DNA of 47,434 nt from an uncultured Eubacteriales bacterium (GCA_900545585.1 UQZR01000020.1:1-47434), one strand, 5' to 3'; shown: positions 6,275-16,800, counted from the stretch's first letter. The notes: generated from the letters alone by a model not told the origin. Translations and numbers: made by a program.

Positions 6275-8638
6275 TTGGGTAGTATCGTCAACAAATACAG
6301 AGTGCATGAGGTGGCCAAGGATTTCGGGGTCTCCACCAAGGAGATCACGGAGATCCTGGCCAAGTACGCCGAAACGCCCAAGAATCACATGCAGGTGCTG
6401 GAGGATCGGGAGCTCAGCCTCATCTTTGAGTATCTGACCCAGCACAACCCTGTCTCCAATATCGCGGTCATCTTCGCCGAGGGCGCCAAGCCCGCGGAGA
6501 AGAAGGCGGCCCCTGCCCAGAGCCAGCAGGCGGCCAGGCCCGCCGCGCCGCAGCAGGGCAATAGGCCCGCACAGGGTACGGCTCCCGCCGGTAAGGCTCC
6601 CGAGAAGGCCGCCGAGCCGGTGAAGCAGCCCATGTCCCGCGTGCCCCAGAAGCAGGTGGTGGATACCCGCAAGGCCACCAACGTGAATCTGGACAAGTAC
6701 GACGAGAAGCTGCAGGATATGGCGGACGCCCGCGCCCGCGGCGGCAAGCGGGAGCAGCAGGCCCCTCAGGGTAAGGAGAAATTCCGCAATAACAAGCGCC
6801 GCGACAACAGCTTCGCCAGCAACAAGCGCAAGCAGGAGGAGGCTGACCGGCTCCGCAAGCTGCGTCTGGAGGTCATTAAAAAGACGCCCGTCACCGTGCA
6901 GATCCCCGATGAGATCTCCGTGGGCGAGCTGGCCAGCCGCATGAAGAAAACCGGCGCAGAGGTGGTCAAGTGCCTGATGAAGAACGGCGTTATGGCCTCT
7001 CTGAGCCAGATGATCGACTTTGACACCGCCGCCATCATCGCCGAGGAGATGGGCTGCAAGGTGGAGAAGGAAGTGGTGGTCACCATTGAGGAGCGCCTCA
7101 TCGACGACCACCAGGACAAGGACGAGGATCTGGTGCCCCGGGCGCCTGTGGTGGTGGTCATGGGTCACGTGGACCACGGCAAGACCAGTCTGCTGGACTA
7201 TATCCGCAACGCCCATGTGGCCTCCGGTGAGGCCGGCGGCATCACCCAGCACATCGGCGCATATCAGGTGGAGATCCACGGCAAGCCCATCACGTTCCTG
7301 GACACCCCCGGCCACGAGGCCTTTACCTCCATGCGCGCCCGCGGCGCCATGGTAACGGATATCGCCATTCTGGTGGTGGCCGCCGAGGACGGTATCATGC
7401 CCCAGACCGTGGAGTCCATCAACCACGCCAAGGCCGCCGGTATCCCCATCATCGTGGCCATCAACAAAATGGATAAGCCCGAGGCCAACCCCGAGCGCAT
7501 CAAGCAGCAGCTCACCGAGTACGGTCTGGTGTGCGAGGAGTGGGGCGGCGACACCATCATCTGCCCCATCTCCGCCAAGACCGGTATGGGCATCGACAAC
7601 CTGCTGGAGATGCTGACCCTCACCGCTGAGGTGGGCGAGCTGAAGGCCAACCCCCACCGCGCCGCACAGGGCACCGTCATCGAGGCCCGTCTGGACAAGG
7701 GCCGCGGCCCCGTGGCCACCCTGCTGATCCAGAACGGCACCCTGCATCAGGGCGACATCATCATCGCGGGCACCTCCGTGGGCCGCGTCCGCGCCATGGT
7801 CAGCGACAAGGGCCAGCGCATCACCGAGGCGGGCCCCAGCGTGCCCGTGGAGATCACCGGCCTCAGCGAGGCCCCCTCCGCCGGCGCTACGTTCAATGCC
7901 GTGGCCGACGAGAAGCTGGCCCGCGAGCTGGTGGAGCAGCGCAAGGCCGAGGAGAAGGCCAAGGCCAACGCGCCTGTCACCAAGGTGTCTCTGGAGGATC
8001 TGTTCAGTCAGATCCAGGCCGGTGAGATGAAGAACCTGAACCTCATCGTCAAGGCCGACGTGCAGGGCAGCGTGGAGGCCGTGAAGTCCTCTCTGGAGAA
8101 GCTGAGCAACGACGAGGTCCGCGTCCGCGTCATTCACGGCGGCGTGGGCGCCATCAACGAGTCCGACGTGATGCTGGCCTCCACGTCCCAGGCCATCATC
8201 GTGGGCTTCAACGTCCGTCCCGATGCCGCCGCCCGCGACAGCGCCGCCCGCGCCAACGTGGACATGCGGATGTACCGCGTCATCTACGATGCCATCAATG
8301 AGGTCGAGGCCGCCATGAAGGGCATGCTGGCCCCCAAGTTCCGCGAGGTGCTGCTGGGCCATGCCGAGGTGCGCCAGACCTACAAGGTGTCCGGCGTGGG
8401 CACGGTGGCGGGCTGCTACGTGCTGGACGGCAAGCTACAGCGCAAGGACTGCCAGGTCCGTCTGGTCCGCGACGGCATCGTGATCCACGAGGGCGTGCTG
8501 GCCTCCCTCCAGCGGTTCAAGGACTCCGTCAAGGAGGTCGTGGCCGGTTACGAGTGCGGTCTGAGCATTGAGAAGTTCAACGATATCAAGGAAGGCGACG
8601 TGGTGGAAGCCTTCACCATGGAGCAGATCCAAGTGTAA
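6275..8638 (+). CDS. infB: Translation initiation factor IF-2
   Basis: A 787-residue IF-2. An N-terminal IF2N domain (VNKYRVHEVAKDFGVSTKEI) is followed by a Pro/Ala/Gln-rich linker, a second IF2N-like domain, then the GTPase domain with G1 GHVDHGKT, G3 DTPGHEAF and G4 NKMDKPE, and the beta-barrel and fMet-tRNA binding C-terminal domains. It places initiator tRNA on the 30S subunit. It starts at TTG (6275), eight bases after GGAGGT; there is no ATG close to the ribosome site. A strong hairpin lies between it and rbfA. Confidence 0.96.
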   Translation: MGSIVNKYRVHEVAKDFGVSTKEITEILAKYAETPKNHMQVLEDRELSLIFEYLTQHNPVSNIAVIFAEGAKPAEKKAAPAQSQQAARPAAPQQGNRPAQGTAPAGKAPEKAAEPVKQPMSRVPQKQVVDTRKATNVNLDKYDEKLQDMADARARGGKREQQAPQGKEKFRNNKRRDNSFASNKRKQEEADRLRKLRLEVIKKTPVTVQIPDEISVGELASRMKKTGAEVVKCLMKNGVMASLSQMIDFDTAAIIAEEMGCKVEKEVVVTIEERLIDDHQDKDEDLVPRAPVVVVMGHVDHGKTSLLDYIRNAHVASGEAGGITQHIGAYQVEIHGKPITFLDTPGHEAFTSMRARGAMVTDIAILVVAAEDGIMPQTVESINHAKAAGIPIIVAINKMDKPEANPERIKQQLTEYGLVCEEWGGDTIICPISAKTGMGIDNLLEMLTLTAEVGELKANPHRAAQGTVIEARLDKGRGPVATLLIQNGTLHQGDIIIAGTSVGRVRAMVSDKGQRITEAGPSVPVEITGLSEAPSAGATFNAVADEKLARELVEQRKAEEKAKANAPVTKVSLEDLFSQIQAGEMKNLNLIVKADVQGSVEAVKSSLEKLSNDEVRVRVIHGGVGAINESDVMLASTSQAIIVGFNVRPDAAARDSAARANVDMRMYRVIYDAINEVEAAMKGMLAPKFREVLLGHAEVRQTYKVSGVGTVAGCYVLDGKLQRKDCQVRLVRDGIVIHEGVLASLQRFKDSVKEVVAGYECGLSIEKFNDIKEGDVVEAFTMEQIQV

Positions 8639-8645
8639 CTGACGA

Positions 8646-8676
8646 GGGGGTGGGCCGACGCCCACCCCCTGTTTTT
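8646..8676 (+). terminator. Intra-operon terminator between infB and rbfA
   Basis: GGGGGTGGGC (8646-8655) pairs perfectly with GCCCACCCCC (8660-8669) around CGAC, followed by TGTTTTT. The ribosome site of rbfA starts just after it, so it probably works as a partial terminator or RNA processing site that lowers rbfA-ribF expression relative to infB. Confidence 0.75.
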
Positions 8677-8692
8677 CGAAAGGAGCGATATT

Positions 8693-9079
8693 ATGGCATC
8701 CAACCGTATCGGACGCATCAACGAGGCCATCCGCGAGGCGCTGGCCGGTCTGCTGCGCACCGTGAAGGACCCCCGCGTCACCGAGAGCATGCTGACCATC
8801 ACCCATGTGGACACCACCAGCGACCTGCGGTACGCCCGGGTGTATATCAGCGCCCTGAACTGCCGGGATGAGAAGGGCCTGATGAAGGGCCTGAAGTCCG
8901 CATCCGGTTATCTGCGCCATGAGCTGGGGCAGAAGGTGGACCTGCGGTACACGCCGGAGCTGCAGTTCATCATGGACGATTCCATCGCCCACGGCGCACA
9001 CATTCTGGACCTTCTGAGCCACGTGAAGCCCGCCAACCCCGCCAACGCGGACATCGTGCTGCCGGAGGATCGGGAATGA
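8693..9079 (+). CDS. rbfA: 30S ribosome-binding factor RbfA
   Basis: A 128-residue KH-fold protein matching RbfA, with the typical opening RIGRINEAIREALAGLLRTVKDPRV and the central VYISAL strand. It binds free 30S subunits and aids 16S 5' end maturation. AAAGGAG lies about nine bases before the ATG. It overlaps nrnA by four bases. Confidence 0.94.
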   Translation: MASNRIGRINEAIREALAGLLRTVKDPRVTESMLTITHVDTTSDLRYARVYISALNCRDEKGLMKGLKSASGYLRHELGQKVDLRYTPELQFIMDDSIAHGAHILDLLSHVKPANPANADIVLPEDRE

Positions 9080-10032
9080 GCGGGAACAGACTGACCGCGC
9101 GGGAGACGGCGGCAGCCCTGCGGGGCATGGACAACGTGCTGATCCTGACGCACGTGCGGCCCGACGGCGACACCATCGGCTGCGCCGCCGCGCTGTGTCA
9201 GGCCCTGCGGGACATGGGAAAGACGGCGTACCTGCTGTATAACCCCGAGATCACCGCCACCTATGCGCCCTGCGCCGCCCCCTACTGGGCGCCGGAGCGC
9301 TTTGCACCGGAGCACGTAGTGTCCACCGACATCGCGGCGCTGAACCTGCTGCCGGACAACGCGGCCGCCTACGCGGACCGCATCGAGCTGGCCATCGATC
9401 ACCATGGCTCCCACGGGTTCTTTGCGGAGCAGGTGTGTCTGGATGCGGACGCCGCCGCCTGCGGCGAGATCCTCTACGGCATCATCCGAGAGCTGACGGC
9501 GGTAACGCCGGATATCGCCATGCTGCTGTACGTGGCCATCGCCACGGACACCGGCTGCTTTGTATACAGCAACACCACTGCCCAGACCCACCGCATTGCA
9601 TCGGAGCTGTTGGGCTGCGGCATCGACGTGGGGCCGGTGAACAAGGCGCTGTTCCGCACGAAAAGCCGGACGCGCCTTGCCATGGAGGCCCGGATGGTGG
9701 CGGACATGACGCTGTTCGACCAGGACCGCGTGGTGGTGATGACTATCCCCCTGTCCCTGCGGCAGGAGATGCACGCCACGGAGGCAGACATCGAGGAGCT
9801 CAGTTCTCTTGCGGCGCTGGTGGAGGGCACGGACTGCGGCGTGACGCTGCGGGAGCTGCGGCCCGGGGTCATCAAGATCTCCCTGCGCACCGGCCCCCGT
9901 GTGGACGCCTGCGCCGTGTGCCAGAAGCTGGGCGGCGGCGGTCACAGGGCCGCGGCGGGCGCTACGGCGGACGGCACCATGGACGAGGTGCGCAGCGCCG
10001 TGCTCCGCGCCTATCAGGAGGTCGTGGGGTAA
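9076..10032 (+). CDS. nrnA: DHH-family phosphoesterase, NrnA-type oligoribonuclease/pAp phosphatase
   Basis: A 318-residue DHH/DHHA1 protein. The DHH domain shows HVRPDGDTIG (motif I), the DHH motif itself in AIDHHGS near residue 113, and ATDTGCFVYSNTT. The DHHA1 domain ends in the glycine loop GGGGHRAAAG. NrnA degrades short RNA oligomers and dephosphorylates pAp, linking RNA decay to sulfur assimilation. It overlaps rbfA and lies three bases before truB, a conserved Firmicute arrangement. Confidence 0.9.
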   Translation: MSGNRLTARETAAALRGMDNVLILTHVRPDGDTIGCAAALCQALRDMGKTAYLLYNPEITATYAPCAAPYWAPERFAPEHVVSTDIAALNLLPDNAAAYADRIELAIDHHGSHGFFAEQVCLDADAAACGEILYGIIRELTAVTPDIAMLLYVAIATDTGCFVYSNTTAQTHRIASELLGCGIDVGPVNKALFRTKSRTRLAMEARMVADMTLFDQDRVVVMTIPLSLRQEMHATEADIEELSSLAALVEGTDCGVTLRELRPGVIKISLRTGPRVDACAVCQKLGGGGHRAAAGATADGTMDEVRSAVLRAYQEVVG

Positions 10033-10035
10033 GAC

Positions 10036-10899
10036 ATGGCAAACGGTATCGTGATTATCGACAAGCCCGCAGGCTGGACATCCATGGACGTGTGCGGCAA
10101 GCTGCGGAGCGTCCTGAAAACCCGCAAGGTGGGCCACGCCGGTACCCTGGACCCCATGGCCACCGGCGTACTGCCGGTGTTCGTGGGGCAGGCTACCCGC
10201 GCGGTGTCCTTCGCCGAGACCGGCGACAAGGAGTACGTGGCGGGGCTGCGTTTAGGCTGCGTCACCAATACGCAGGACACCTCCGGTGATGTGCTGGAGC
10301 AGCACCCTGTCCACGTGACGCGGCAGGAGCTGGAGGCGCTGCTACCCCGCTTCACCGGTGAGGTGATGCAGGTGCCGCCCATGTACTCCGCGATCAAGAT
10401 CAATGGGCAGAAGCTGTACCAGCTGGCGCGGCAGGGCAAGGAAGTGGAGCGCCCCGCCCGCCCTGTGACCATCCATGAGCTGGAGGTGCTGGGGCAGGAC
10501 GAGAGCGGCAACTGGCTGCTGCGCATCCTGTGCTCCAAGGGCACCTACGTCCGGACGCTGTGCCACGACATGGGACAGGCTTTGGGCTGCGGCGGGTGCA
10601 TGAGCTCCCTGCGGCGCACCATGGCCGCCGGCTTTACGCTGGCGGACAGCCATACCATCGAGGAGGTGCAGGAGCTGGGCGAGGCGCTGCTGGCCCCCGC
10701 CGACTCCCTGTTCCGGCAATACCCCGCCTACGTCATCCCCACGGAGGGGGCAGAGCGGCGGTGCCGCTGCGGCAATCCCCTGACGGCGGAGGTGCCGGAC
10801 GGGCTGTACCGCGTATACGGGCGGGACGGCAGCTTTCTGTGCCTGAGCCGCGGGGAGGGCGGCGTTTTGACCTCCCTGAAAAACTTTTTCGGAGCGTGA
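10036..10899 (+). CDS. truB: tRNA pseudouridine(55) synthase TruB
   Basis: A 287-residue TruB that isomerises U55 in the T loop of tRNAs. The KPAGWTSMDV opening and the catalytic motif GHAGTLDPMATGVL, whose Asp is the nucleophile, are clear, as is the KGTYVRTL motif. A C-terminal PUA-like region follows. It starts at ATG just after the nrnA stop; its stop region overlaps the possible upstream start of ribF. Confidence 0.95.
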   Translation: MANGIVIIDKPAGWTSMDVCGKLRSVLKTRKVGHAGTLDPMATGVLPVFVGQATRAVSFAETGDKEYVAGLRLGCVTNTQDTSGDVLEQHPVHVTRQELEALLPRFTGEVMQVPPMYSAIKINGQKLYQLARQGKEVERPARPVTIHELEVLGQDESGNWLLRILCSKGTYVRTLCHDMGQALGCGGCMSSLRRTMAAGFTLADSHTIEEVQELGEALLAPADSLFRQYPAYVIPTEGAERRCRCGNPLTAEVPDGLYRVYGRDGSFLCLSRGEGGVLTSLKNFFGA

Positions 10900-10904
10900 A
10901 CACT

Positions 10905-11804
10905 TTGGAACGAACTGTGATAGCCCTTGGCTTTTTCGACGGCGTACACCGCGGTCACGGCGCCCTGCTGCAAAGGACAGCGGAGCGGGCCCGTGAGCTG
11001 GGCGCGGAGCCGGTCGTCTTTACCTTTGACCGGCCGCCCAAGGAGGTGGTCACCGGTCAGCCGGTGTACCTCATCAACTCGGCGGAGGACCGGCAGGATC
11101 TCATCCGCCGCCTGTACGGCATTGACCGCATCATTCTGGCCCCCTTCGACCGCGAGATGATGACCATGTCCTGGGAGGACTTTGTAACGGAGCTGCTGGT
11201 GAAGCGCTGCGGCGCGGTGCATCTGGTGGCGGGCCATGACCACCGGTTCGGTCACAAAAATGCCGGAAACGCCCAGCTTCTGCGGGAAAAGTGTGCCCAG
11301 CTGGGGCTGGGCTGCGACATCATTCCCGAGGTGGTGCACGATGGCATCACCGTCAGCTCCACCTACATCCGCAAGCTGGTGGCGGCGGGGGACGTGGAGC
11401 GGGCGGCAGAGTTTCTGGGCCATCGCCACTGTCTCAGCCGCACGGTGGAGCACGGTCAGCGCATCGGCCGCACCATCGGCATCCCCACGGTGAACCTGAC
11501 GATGCCGGAGCACGTGCTGGCCCCGGCTCACGGCGTGTATATCACGCGGGTATACCTGCCGGACGGGCGGAGCTTCGCCGGTGTCACCAATGTGGGCACG
11601 CGGCCCACGGTGTCCGACAGCGGCGCGGTATCGGTGGAGACCTTCCTGCTGGACTTCGACGGCGACCTGTACGGCCAGACCATCCGCCTGGAGTTCTGCC
11701 GCCGCCTGCGGGGCGAGCGGAAATTCGACTCGCTGGAGGTCCTGCGGCAGGAGATCCAGCACAACATTGCGCAGACGCGGGACTATTTCTGCGGTGAGGC
11801 GTGA
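10905..11804 (+). CDS. ribF: Bifunctional riboflavin kinase/FAD synthetase
   Basis: A 299-residue RibF. The N-terminal FAD synthetase domain begins ALGFFDGVHRGH, the nucleotidyltransferase motif, with VSSTYIRKL further on; the C-terminal riboflavin kinase domain has GRTIGIPTVNL. It converts riboflavin to FMN and FAD. I chose the TTG at 10905, ten bases after GGAG; a GTG at 10896 inside the truB stop is possible but leaves no room for a ribosome site. Last gene of the operon, followed by a strong terminator. Confidence 0.92.
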   Translation: MERTVIALGFFDGVHRGHGALLQRTAERARELGAEPVVFTFDRPPKEVVTGQPVYLINSAEDRQDLIRRLYGIDRIILAPFDREMMTMSWEDFVTELLVKRCGAVHLVAGHDHRFGHKNAGNAQLLREKCAQLGLGCDIIPEVVHDGITVSSTYIRKLVAAGDVERAAEFLGHRHCLSRTVEHGQRIGRTIGIPTVNLTMPEHVLAPAHGVYITRVYLPDGRSFAGVTNVGTRPTVSDSGAVSVETFLLDFDGDLYGQTIRLEFCRRLRGERKFDSLEVLRQEIQHNIAQTRDYFCGEA

Positions 11805-11820
11805 AATTGCGTAAAAAAAA

Positions 11821-11851
11821 GAGCCTGCGGCTGTGCCGCAGGCTCTTTTTT
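11821..11851 (+). terminator. Terminator of the rimP-ribF operon (bidirectional)
   Basis: GAGCCTGCGGC pairs with GCCGCAGGCTC around TGT, with eight A before and six T after, so it can stop transcription from both sides. It also closes the minus-strand gene ending at 11881. Confidence 0.9.
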
Positions 11852-11880
11852 CGCCGTAGGGGCTGTTGTGCCGCAGGGGC

Positions 11881-12102
11881 TTACGGGAGGTCCTCCAGCT
11901 CCGGCTTACCAAGGCGCATCTCCCGCCAGCGGCGGGGCAGGCCCGGGGCGATCAGCGGAAACAGGTGCTCCGTATCGCCGGTAGGCTGGATGTTGTAGGT
12001 GCCGTACATATTCACCAGGTCGAAGCAGCTCTCCGGCACGCCGCGGAACTGGTGGACATCCGGCGTGGCATCGTAGGGAAAGCCGCCGCTCTTTTTGGGC
12101 AT
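11881..12102 (-). CDS. Small hypothetical protein (73 aa)
   Basis: A soluble 73-residue protein with no signal peptide or membrane segment. It has a well conserved-looking core, VHQFRGVPESCFDLVNMYGT followed by YNIQPTGDTEHLFPLIAPGL. I do not recognise a named family. It has a strong ribosome site, GGAGGT at 12116-12111, eight bases from the ATG. That site lies in the 3' arm of a hairpin that separates it from the small gene upstream, so expression may depend on the hairpin opening. Coding status is supported by the ribosome site and codon pattern; function unknown. Confidence 0.7.
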   Translation of the reverse strand: MPKKSGGFPYDATPDVHQFRGVPESCFDLVNMYGTYNIQPTGDTEHLFPLIAPGLPRRWREMRLGKPELEDLP

Positions 12103-12109
12103 GAAAAAT

Positions 12110-12138
12110 CACCTCCGGCCTTAGTATGGCCGGAGGTG
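12110..12138 (-). promoter_or_regulatory. Intergenic hairpin that contains the ribosome site of the 73-aa gene
   Basis: On the minus strand CACCTCCGGCC (12138-12128), loop ATACTAA, then GGCCGGAGGTG (12120-12110) form a perfect 11-bp hairpin followed by ATTTTTC. It looks like a terminator for the upstream gene, and its 3' arm carries the Shine-Dalgarno GGAGGT of the downstream gene. Confidence 0.6.
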
Positions 12139-12155
12139 CGGGGTTTCTTTCGTAT

Positions 12156-12350
12156 TCAGCGGTAGACCTCGGCGTCGAAGTCCCGCACGATCTCGTCCCG
12201 CTGGATGTCGCGGACGTAGACCAGATTCGTCTCATCAAAGGCCAGACGCATGGCGAAGTCCTTGGCCTCGTCAATATCGTTGGTCTCGAAAAAATCGCGG
12301 TAGGCCGACTCCGGCTCGTGGCTTTTACGCCAGACAACATGAAATCGCAT
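12156..12350 (-). CDS. Small hypothetical protein (64 aa)
   Basis: A 64-residue acidic soluble protein that starts MRFHVVWRKSHEPESAYRDF and contains TNDIDEAKDFAMRLAFDET. The early beta strand followed by helices resembles a small alpha/beta fold, but I do not recognise a family. AGGAGG at 12363-12358 is seven bases from the ATG, and a good promoter lies upstream, so it is very likely a real gene. It is the first of two tandem small minus-strand genes. Confidence 0.7.
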   Translation of the reverse strand: MRFHVVWRKSHEPESAYRDFFETNDIDEAKDFAMRLAFDETNLVYVRDIQRDEIVRDFDAEVYR

Positions 12351-12380
12351 GGGTGTTCCTCCTTTAGGGGTGTATTTTTT

Positions 12381-12409
12381 AGTATACCCTGTTCGCTGCG
12401 CCGGCGCAA
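12381..12409 (-). promoter_or_regulatory. Promoter of the two small minus-strand genes
   Basis: TTGCGC (12409-12404) and TATACT (12386-12381) are separated by 17 bases on the minus strand, about 18 bases before the AGGAGG of the 64-aa gene. Confidence 0.62.
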
Positions 12410-12501
12410 CAGTGGGTTTTGCCAAAAAAGCGAGGACAAGTTCGGCTATTTTTCCCTACCGGATTTGGTGATTTTCGCTTTCCTGCGGACACAGGATGTT
12501 G

Positions 12502-12507
12502 TATAAT
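12502..12507 (+). promoter_or_regulatory. -10 element upstream of the DUF1846 gene
   Basis: A perfect TATAAT. The matching -35 (TTTCCT at 12479-12484) is poor. Transcription would start near 12514, which is downstream of the in-frame ATG at 12506 and therefore favours the start at 12542. Confidence 0.5.
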
Positions 12508-12541
12508 GAGTCGAGTTTTTGATGTAACGGGGGTCACGGAG

Positions 12542-14026
12542 ATGAAGATCGGATTCGACAACGACAAGTACCTGCAGCTGCAGGCGGAGCATATCACGGC
12601 GCGGCGGGCCCAGTTTGGCGGCAAGCTGTATCTGGAGTTCGGCGGCAAGCTGTTTGACGACTACCACGCCTCCCGCGTGCTGCCGGGGTTTCAGCCGGAC
12701 AGCAAGATCCGGATGCTGCGGACGCTGAAGGACGACGTGGAGATCGTGATGGCCATCTGCGCCGGCGATATTGAGAAGAACAAGATGCGGGGCGACCTGG
12801 GCATCAGCTACGACGCCGATGTGCTGCGGCTCATCGACGTGTTCCGCGATCTGGGGTTCTATGTGGGCTCCGTGGTCATCACCCAGTACGCCGGCCAGCC
12901 GGCGGCCGACGCCTTTATCAAGCGGCTGAGCCAGCTGGGGGTCAAGAGCTACAAGCACTATCCCATCGCCGGATACCCCTCTGACGTGGCGCACATCGTC
13001 TCCGACGAGGGGCTGGGCCGCAACGATTATATTGAGACCACGCGGCCCCTCATCGTGGTGACGGCCCCGGGCCCCGGCAGCGGCAAGATGGCCACCTGTC
13101 TGAGCCAGCTGTACCACGACAACCGCCGCGGCATCCCTGCGGGCTATGCCAAGTATGAGACGTTTCCCATCTGGAACCTGCCGCTGAAGCATCCGGTAAA
13201 CCTGGCCTACGAGGCCGCCACCGCCGACCTCAACGATGTGAACATGATCGATCCGTTCCATCTGGACGCCTACGGCATCACCACCGTCAACTACAACCGC
13301 GATGTGGAGATCTTCCCCGTGCTGGCCGCCATGTTCAAAAAGATCCAGGGCGAGTGCCCCTACAAGTCCCCCACGGACATGGGCGTGAACATGGCGGGCT
13401 TCGCCATCGTGGACGACGAGGCGTGTCAGGAGGCCAGCCGCATGGAGATCCTGCGCCGCTACTATGCCGGCTGTGTGGAACGCGCCAAGGGACAGGCCGA
13501 CGAATGCGTGGTGCGGAAGCTGGAGCTGGTGATGCAGCAGGCCGGCGTCACGCCGGAGCTGTGCCCCGCCGTGGGCGCGGCGCTGGAGAAGGCGGCCCAG
13601 ACCGGCAAGCCCGCCGGCGCCATGGTGCTGCCGGACGGCTGCGTCGTCACGGGCAAGACCTCCCCCCTGCTGGGCGCGTCGGCGGCGCTGCTGCTCAACG
13701 CTCTGAAGCACATGGCGGGCATCGACCACAAGCTGGACCTGATCCCCTCCTCCGTCATCGAGCCCATCAGCGCCATGAAGACCGGCTATCTGGGCCATCA
13801 CAACCCTCGCCTGCACTCCGATGAGGTACTGATCGCGCTGGCCATCTCGGGCCTGACCAACCCGCTGGCCGCCATGGTGCAGGAGCAGCTCAGGACCCTG
13901 CGGGGCTGCGACGCCCACTTCTCCGTCATTATCTCGGAGGAGGACGCCAAGCTCTATAAGCGGCTGGGCATCAACGTCAGCTGCCAGCCCAAGTATGAGG
14001 TCAAGTCCCTGTACCACAAAAAGTGA
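12542..14026 (+). CDS. DUF1846 domain-containing protein
   Basis: A 494-residue protein that matches the DUF1846 family in length and in its opening (IGFDNDKYLQLQAEHI). It contains the nucleotide-loop-like stretch VTAPGPGSGKMATCLSQLYH and KYETFPIWNLPLKHPVN. Structures of the family exist, but its physiological role is not established to my knowledge; the P-loop-like motif suggests nucleotide binding. The start at 12542 is preferred over the ATG at 12506, because a TATAAT overlaps the latter and GGGGGT lies seven bases before 12542. It is followed by a perfect hairpin and then tex. Confidence 0.85.
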   Translation: MKIGFDNDKYLQLQAEHITARRAQFGGKLYLEFGGKLFDDYHASRVLPGFQPDSKIRMLRTLKDDVEIVMAICAGDIEKNKMRGDLGISYDADVLRLIDVFRDLGFYVGSVVITQYAGQPAADAFIKRLSQLGVKSYKHYPIAGYPSDVAHIVSDEGLGRNDYIETTRPLIVVTAPGPGSGKMATCLSQLYHDNRRGIPAGYAKYETFPIWNLPLKHPVNLAYEAATADLNDVNMIDPFHLDAYGITTVNYNRDVEIFPVLAAMFKKIQGECPYKSPTDMGVNMAGFAIVDDEACQEASRMEILRRYYAGCVERAKGQADECVVRKLELVMQQAGVTPELCPAVGAALEKAAQTGKPAGAMVLPDGCVVTGKTSPLLGASAALLLNALKHMAGIDHKLDLIPSSVIEPISAMKTGYLGHHNPRLHSDEVLIALAISGLTNPLAAMVQEQLRTLRGCDAHFSVIISEEDAKLYKRLGINVSCQPKYEVKSLYHKK

Positions 14027-14033
14027 CCCTCCC

Positions 14034-14058
14034 TTTGCCCGCGCTGTGCGCGGGCAAA
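14034..14058 (+). other. Intergenic hairpin between DUF1846 gene and tex
   Basis: TTTGCCCGCGC pairs perfectly with GCGCGGGCAAA around TGT. There is no T-run behind it (GTCATTCCC follows), so it is a weak terminator at best or an RNA-stability element. Confidence 0.5.
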
Positions 14059-14101
14059 GTCATTCCCGTACCGACATCTGCGTATTCTGAAAGGAGCCTT
14101 C

Positions 14102-16264
<2,163 letters not shown>

Positions 16265-16269
16265 AAAAA

Positions 16270-16302
16270 CGGCGCCCCGTCAAGAGACGGGGCGCCGTTT
16301 TT
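16270..16302. terminator. Bidirectional terminator between tex and spoIIID
   Basis: CGGCGCCCCGTC pairs with GACGGGGCGCCG around AAGA, flanked by six A and five T. The spoIIID stop codon overlaps its T-run. Confidence 0.88.
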
Positions 16303-16549
16303 ATGTACCCTTGTACTTTTTCCGCGTGGCCAGACCACCCCGGATGTGCCGCTGGGCCTTGTTCTCCTCCATCACCGCCTTGACCTGCAGATACAGCGGG
16401 CGGTCATACAGCGGCAGCCGCTCCGACAGGTCCTTGTGGACAGTGGACTTACTGACGCCGAACTTTTTGGCGGCGGCGCGGACCGTGGTCCGGTTTTCTA
16501 TGAGGTAATGGGCCAGCTCCACGGCCCGCTGCTCCAGATTGTTGCGAAT
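16301..16549 (-). CDS. spoIIID: Sporulation transcriptional regulator SpoIIID, apparently with an ATT start
   Basis: An 82-residue helix-turn-helix protein. KKFGVSKSTVHKDLSERLP is nearly the same as the recognition region of Bacillus subtilis SpoIIID, and RGGLATRKKYK matches the basic C-terminal region. SpoIIID acts in the mother cell after sigma-E. From recalled B. subtilis sequence, Met1 aligns without gaps to the ATT codon at 16549-16547, and AGGAG lies nine bases before it. The frame has a stop (TAG) just before that ribosome site and no ATG, GTG or TTG between. A GTG at 16522-16520 with a weaker GGAG is the alternative, but it would drop 9 residues of the conserved first helix. Confidence 0.85.
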   Translation of the reverse strand: MRNNLEQRAVELAHYLIENRTTVRAAAKKFGVSKSTVHKDLSERLPLYDRPLYLQVKAVMEENKAQRHIRGGLATRKKYKGT

Positions 16550-16563
16550 AGAGCACCACTCCT

Positions 16564-16800
16564 ATACACGTTTGCTGCTGGTCTATGTCTATGCGGCGGC
16601 AGGGGCGGTTATGCAGTATGGATGCATAAAAAGGAGCGGTCTGCCCCCCCTTTGTCCGCCGTGCCGGGTGGAAACCCGACTGTCCGGCGGTCATGGCGGC
16701 AGCCAGGCGCACCGCCTCCGCCTGCTCTGTTGTGAAATTGCACGACAGGTCGGCTCCGCGCAGGGGCGAGTGTAAGTATATCCGACGAAAACGCTATTTT
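16564..16800. other. Intergenic region upstream of spoIIID
   Basis: About 240 bases without a credible gene. On the minus strand it should contain the spoIIID promoter, expected to be sigma-E type; I find only a weak candidate (CATAGACA with GCATAACC 13 bases before it). The rest may be remnant sequence, since the next element downstream is the scar of a deleted transporter operon. Confidence 0.35.

Noticed and set aside
6254..8362. Open frame of about 700 codons on the minus strand opposite infB
   Set aside because: It mirrors the codon structure of infB in GC-rich DNA (His, Gly, Leu repeats), has no ribosome site and no recognisable domain.
16449..16712. Minus-strand frame beginning at a GTG upstream of spoIIID
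   Set aside because: It overlaps spoIIID in another frame, has no ribosome site and its sequence is low in recognisable structure.
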